Shown here piece after piece: positions 4,193-5,724 of a stretch of DNA of 5,724 bases (position 1 is the first letter of the stretch; each line of letters starts with the position of its first letter). Made by a program: the position numbers and the translations under genes. Under the pieces are notes generated by a model. That model did no database searches. It saw only the letters and a list, made by a program, of their open reading frames with translations, and had not been told where the DNA came from. This DNA comes from an uncultured Haemophilus sp. GTDB taxonomy: Bacteria; Pseudomonadota; Gammaproteobacteria; Enterobacterales; Pasteurellaceae. Where the stretch lies: the NCBI GenBank assembly GCA_959600045.1, contig CAUGKJ010000069.1:1-5724 (forward strand), given 5' to 3'.

Positions 4193-5724
4193 ATGAAAAA
4201 GAATATTTTACTCTCAGTGCTTCTTGCATGTACGAGTATGTCTATTTGGGCACAATCATTGAATGATAGTTCATCACCTTCAGTAAATAAGGCTCACTCG
4301 AATGTTGAACATCCCGTAAATTTATTTGCAACGAATAGTCAAAGTACTAATAACAGTGCTAGTTCTAACGTTGCTGACAATGGCGTAAGTATTATTGAAG
4401 CGAAAGGATGGTTAGAAAGTGTTTATGTTAAGTGGATGCCTTTAGAAGGAGTAGATTCCTATCGTGTTTATATCAAAGGCGGACAATATACGGATTACAT
4501 GCCTATTGATGCTGAATTGATACGTGCATATAGTGGATATATGAGAGCAGATAGTCCAGGACTTAAGGCGGGTAGCTATTCATTAAAAGTGGTGGCGATA
4601 AAAGGAGGGGTTGAAACCTTGTTTAGTGAAGTAACAGCTCTACAAGTGAAAAATTACAGTCGAGAAGGTTTTGCCCATAAAGGCTTCTCTGGCGTTGGAG
4701 CTTATAACGATGACGGCTCGCTGAAATCCAATGCAGTCGTGATTTATGTGAATAAAGACAATGCGAAGACTGTCACTGCTCATTTAGGTAATGGCTCCTT
4801 TACTGGACTTCAATCTATTCTCAATGCTTATCAGAAAGGTAATATTACTACGCCATTGGTAGTGAGAGTTCTGGGTTTAATAAAAAATGGCGATACAGAT
4901 ACCTTTGGAAGTAGCTCTGAAGGCATTCAAATTAAAGGAAAGAAAGCTGATAGCGAAATGAACATTACCATCGAAGGTATTGGAGAAGATGCTACTATCT
5001 ATGGTTTTGGTTTCTTAGTCAGAAATGCTAAGAGTGTCGAGTTTCGCAATTTAGGAATTATGCGAGCGATGGATGATGGCATATCACTTGATACTGATAA
5101 TTCTAATATTTGGATTCACCATATTGATGTCTTTTACGGTAAATCTGGAAGTGGTGATCATGCGAAAGGTGATGGTGCCATTGATGTGAAGACAAATTCT
5201 AAATTCGTTACAATTGATCATTGTCATTTCTGGGATACAGGAAAAACAAGCATGGCTGGAATGAAGAGTGAGTCTGGACCGAATTATATTACCTATCATC
5301 ATAATTGGTTTGATCACAGTGATTCTCGTCATGCTCGAGTTCGCACAATGAGTGTACATATGTGGAACAATTTCTATGATGGTTGTGCTAAGTACGGTAT
5401 TGGTGCAACGATGGGATCGAGCGTATTTTCTGAAAATAACTATTTCCGGGCAACGAAAGAGCCTATTTTGATTTCTCGACAAGGTAATGATGCAAATGGT
5501 GCAGGTAAATTCTCTGGTGAAGCAGGCGGCATGATAAAAGAATATGGAAGTATTTTTGCAGAGAAGGGAACAGCAGAAAGTTATTCTCCAATTACCTATG
5601 CTGCTAACAATAAAAGCTTTGATTTCTTCCAAGCAACTTCTCGTGATGAGAAAGTACCATCTTCGGTAGTATCACTCAACGGAGGTAATACTTATAACAA
5701 TTTTGATACGACTTCATCGTTAAT
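4193..5724 (+). CDS. Secreted pectate lyase, PL1 family, with FN3-like domain (3' truncated)
   Basis: The frame is open for 510 codons to the window edge with no stop. Pectate lyases cleave polygalacturonate by Ca2+-dependent beta-elimination. Order of parts: signal sequence (1-20, basic MKKN, hydrophobic core, possible cut after SIWA); Ser/Asn-rich linker (21-63); FN3-like beta domain (about 64-153); an NYSREGF junction; then a right-handed beta-helix PL1 domain from about 170. Motifs seen: MDDGISLD (293-300), NIWIHH (305-310, usually WIDH), GDGAIDVK (326-333) with likely Ca2+ ligands D327 and D331, TGKTSMAG with K351, SRHARVR with R379 and R384, and HMWNN (389-393). The K351-R379 gap of 28 equals K190-R218 of Erwinia PelC. 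LLAC (10-13) is a possible lipobox. The ribosome site is weak (GGG, 4183-4185); an in-frame ATG at 4181 would add four residues. No USS; many ATA, AGA and GGA codons. Confidence 0.9.
   Translation, partial: MKKNILLSVLLACTSMSIWAQSLNDSSSPSVNKAHSNVEHPVNLFATNSQSTNNSASSNVADNGVSIIEAKGWLESVYVKWMPLEGVDSYRVYIKGGQYTDYMPIDAELIRAYSGYMRADSPGLKAGSYSLKVVAIKGGVETLFSEVTALQVKNYSREGFAHKGFSGVGAYNDDGSLKSNAVVIYVNKDNAKTVTAHLGNGSFTGLQSILNAYQKGNITTPLVVRVLGLIKNGDTDTFGSSSEGIQIKGKKADSEMNITIEGIGEDATIYGFGFLVRNAKSVEFRNLGIMRAMDDGISLDTDNSNIWIHHIDVFYGKSGSGDHAKGDGAIDVKTNSKFVTIDHCHFWDTGKTSMAGMKSESGPNYITYHHNWFDHSDSRHARVRTMSVHMWNNFYDGCAKYGIGATMGSSVFSENNYFRATKEPILISRQGNDANGAGKFSGEAGGMIKEYGSIFAEKGTAESYSPITYAANNKSFDFFQATSRDEKVPSSVVSLNGGNTYNNFDTTSSL

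Noticed and set aside
5084..5632. 182-codon frame on the minus strand
   Set aside because: It lies wholly inside the plus-strand pectate lyase, whose catalytic motifs are read in the other frame; the Cys/Ile/Thr-rich translation resembles no protein family.

Overview
The window looks like chromosomal DNA of a Pasteurellaceae bacterium, most likely Haemophilus or a close relative. It is AT-rich, it carries four exact copies of the Haemophilus-type 9-base DNA uptake signal (AAGTGCGGT), and its proteins resemble those of a known Haemophilus gene block: gloA, rnt, a YuiF-type transporter and priC. I cannot name the species from sequence alone.

Layout from left to right. (1) Positions 1-203 hold the C-terminal end of an unidentified protein on the plus strand, closed by a strong intrinsic terminator. 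(2) A good sigma70 promoter (TTGACG, 17 bp, TATTAT) drives a complete tRNA-Ser(UGA) with encoded CCA. A bidirectional terminator follows, shared with priC, which converges from the other side. (3) Positions 517-3945 are a minus-strand block, in transcription order gloA (glyoxalase I), rnt (RNase T), a histidine-responsive attenuator, a YuiF-family membrane transporter, and priC (replication restart). gloA and rnt form a tight pair, with the rnt Shine-Dalgarno overlapping the gloA stop codon. (4) A 247-base divergent gap separates this block from a plus-strand gene for a secreted pectate lyase (PL1 family), which runs off the right edge.

The most informative part is 2491-2837, which has no long gene but is full of control elements. 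It holds a sigma70 promoter and a 14-codon leader peptide with four His codons (MNFILRHHHRHSTE). These are followed by a chain of mutually exclusive hairpins and a 12-bp terminator with a GCAA loop, the same logic as the enterobacterial his operon leader. It implies that the downstream transporter is made when charged tRNA-His is scarce, which supports a histidine uptake role as already predicted for the YuiF family. Between the attenuator and the transporter lies a second 18-codon ORF with a strong Shine-Dalgarno; I know of no description of it.

A second compact control point is 1099-1157. There the transporter's terminator, the predicted priC promoter (-10 TATAAT) and the priC Shine-Dalgarno overlap one another. 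A transcript started at the priC promoter should leave the ribosome site free, while read-through from the transporter should bury it in the terminator hairpin.

The pectate lyase is the outlier: a plant-polysaccharide enzyme with a signal peptide, an FN3-like domain and intact catalytic motifs, beside housekeeping genes. It has no uptake signal and uses many ATA, AGA and GGA codons, which suggests acquisition from elsewhere.
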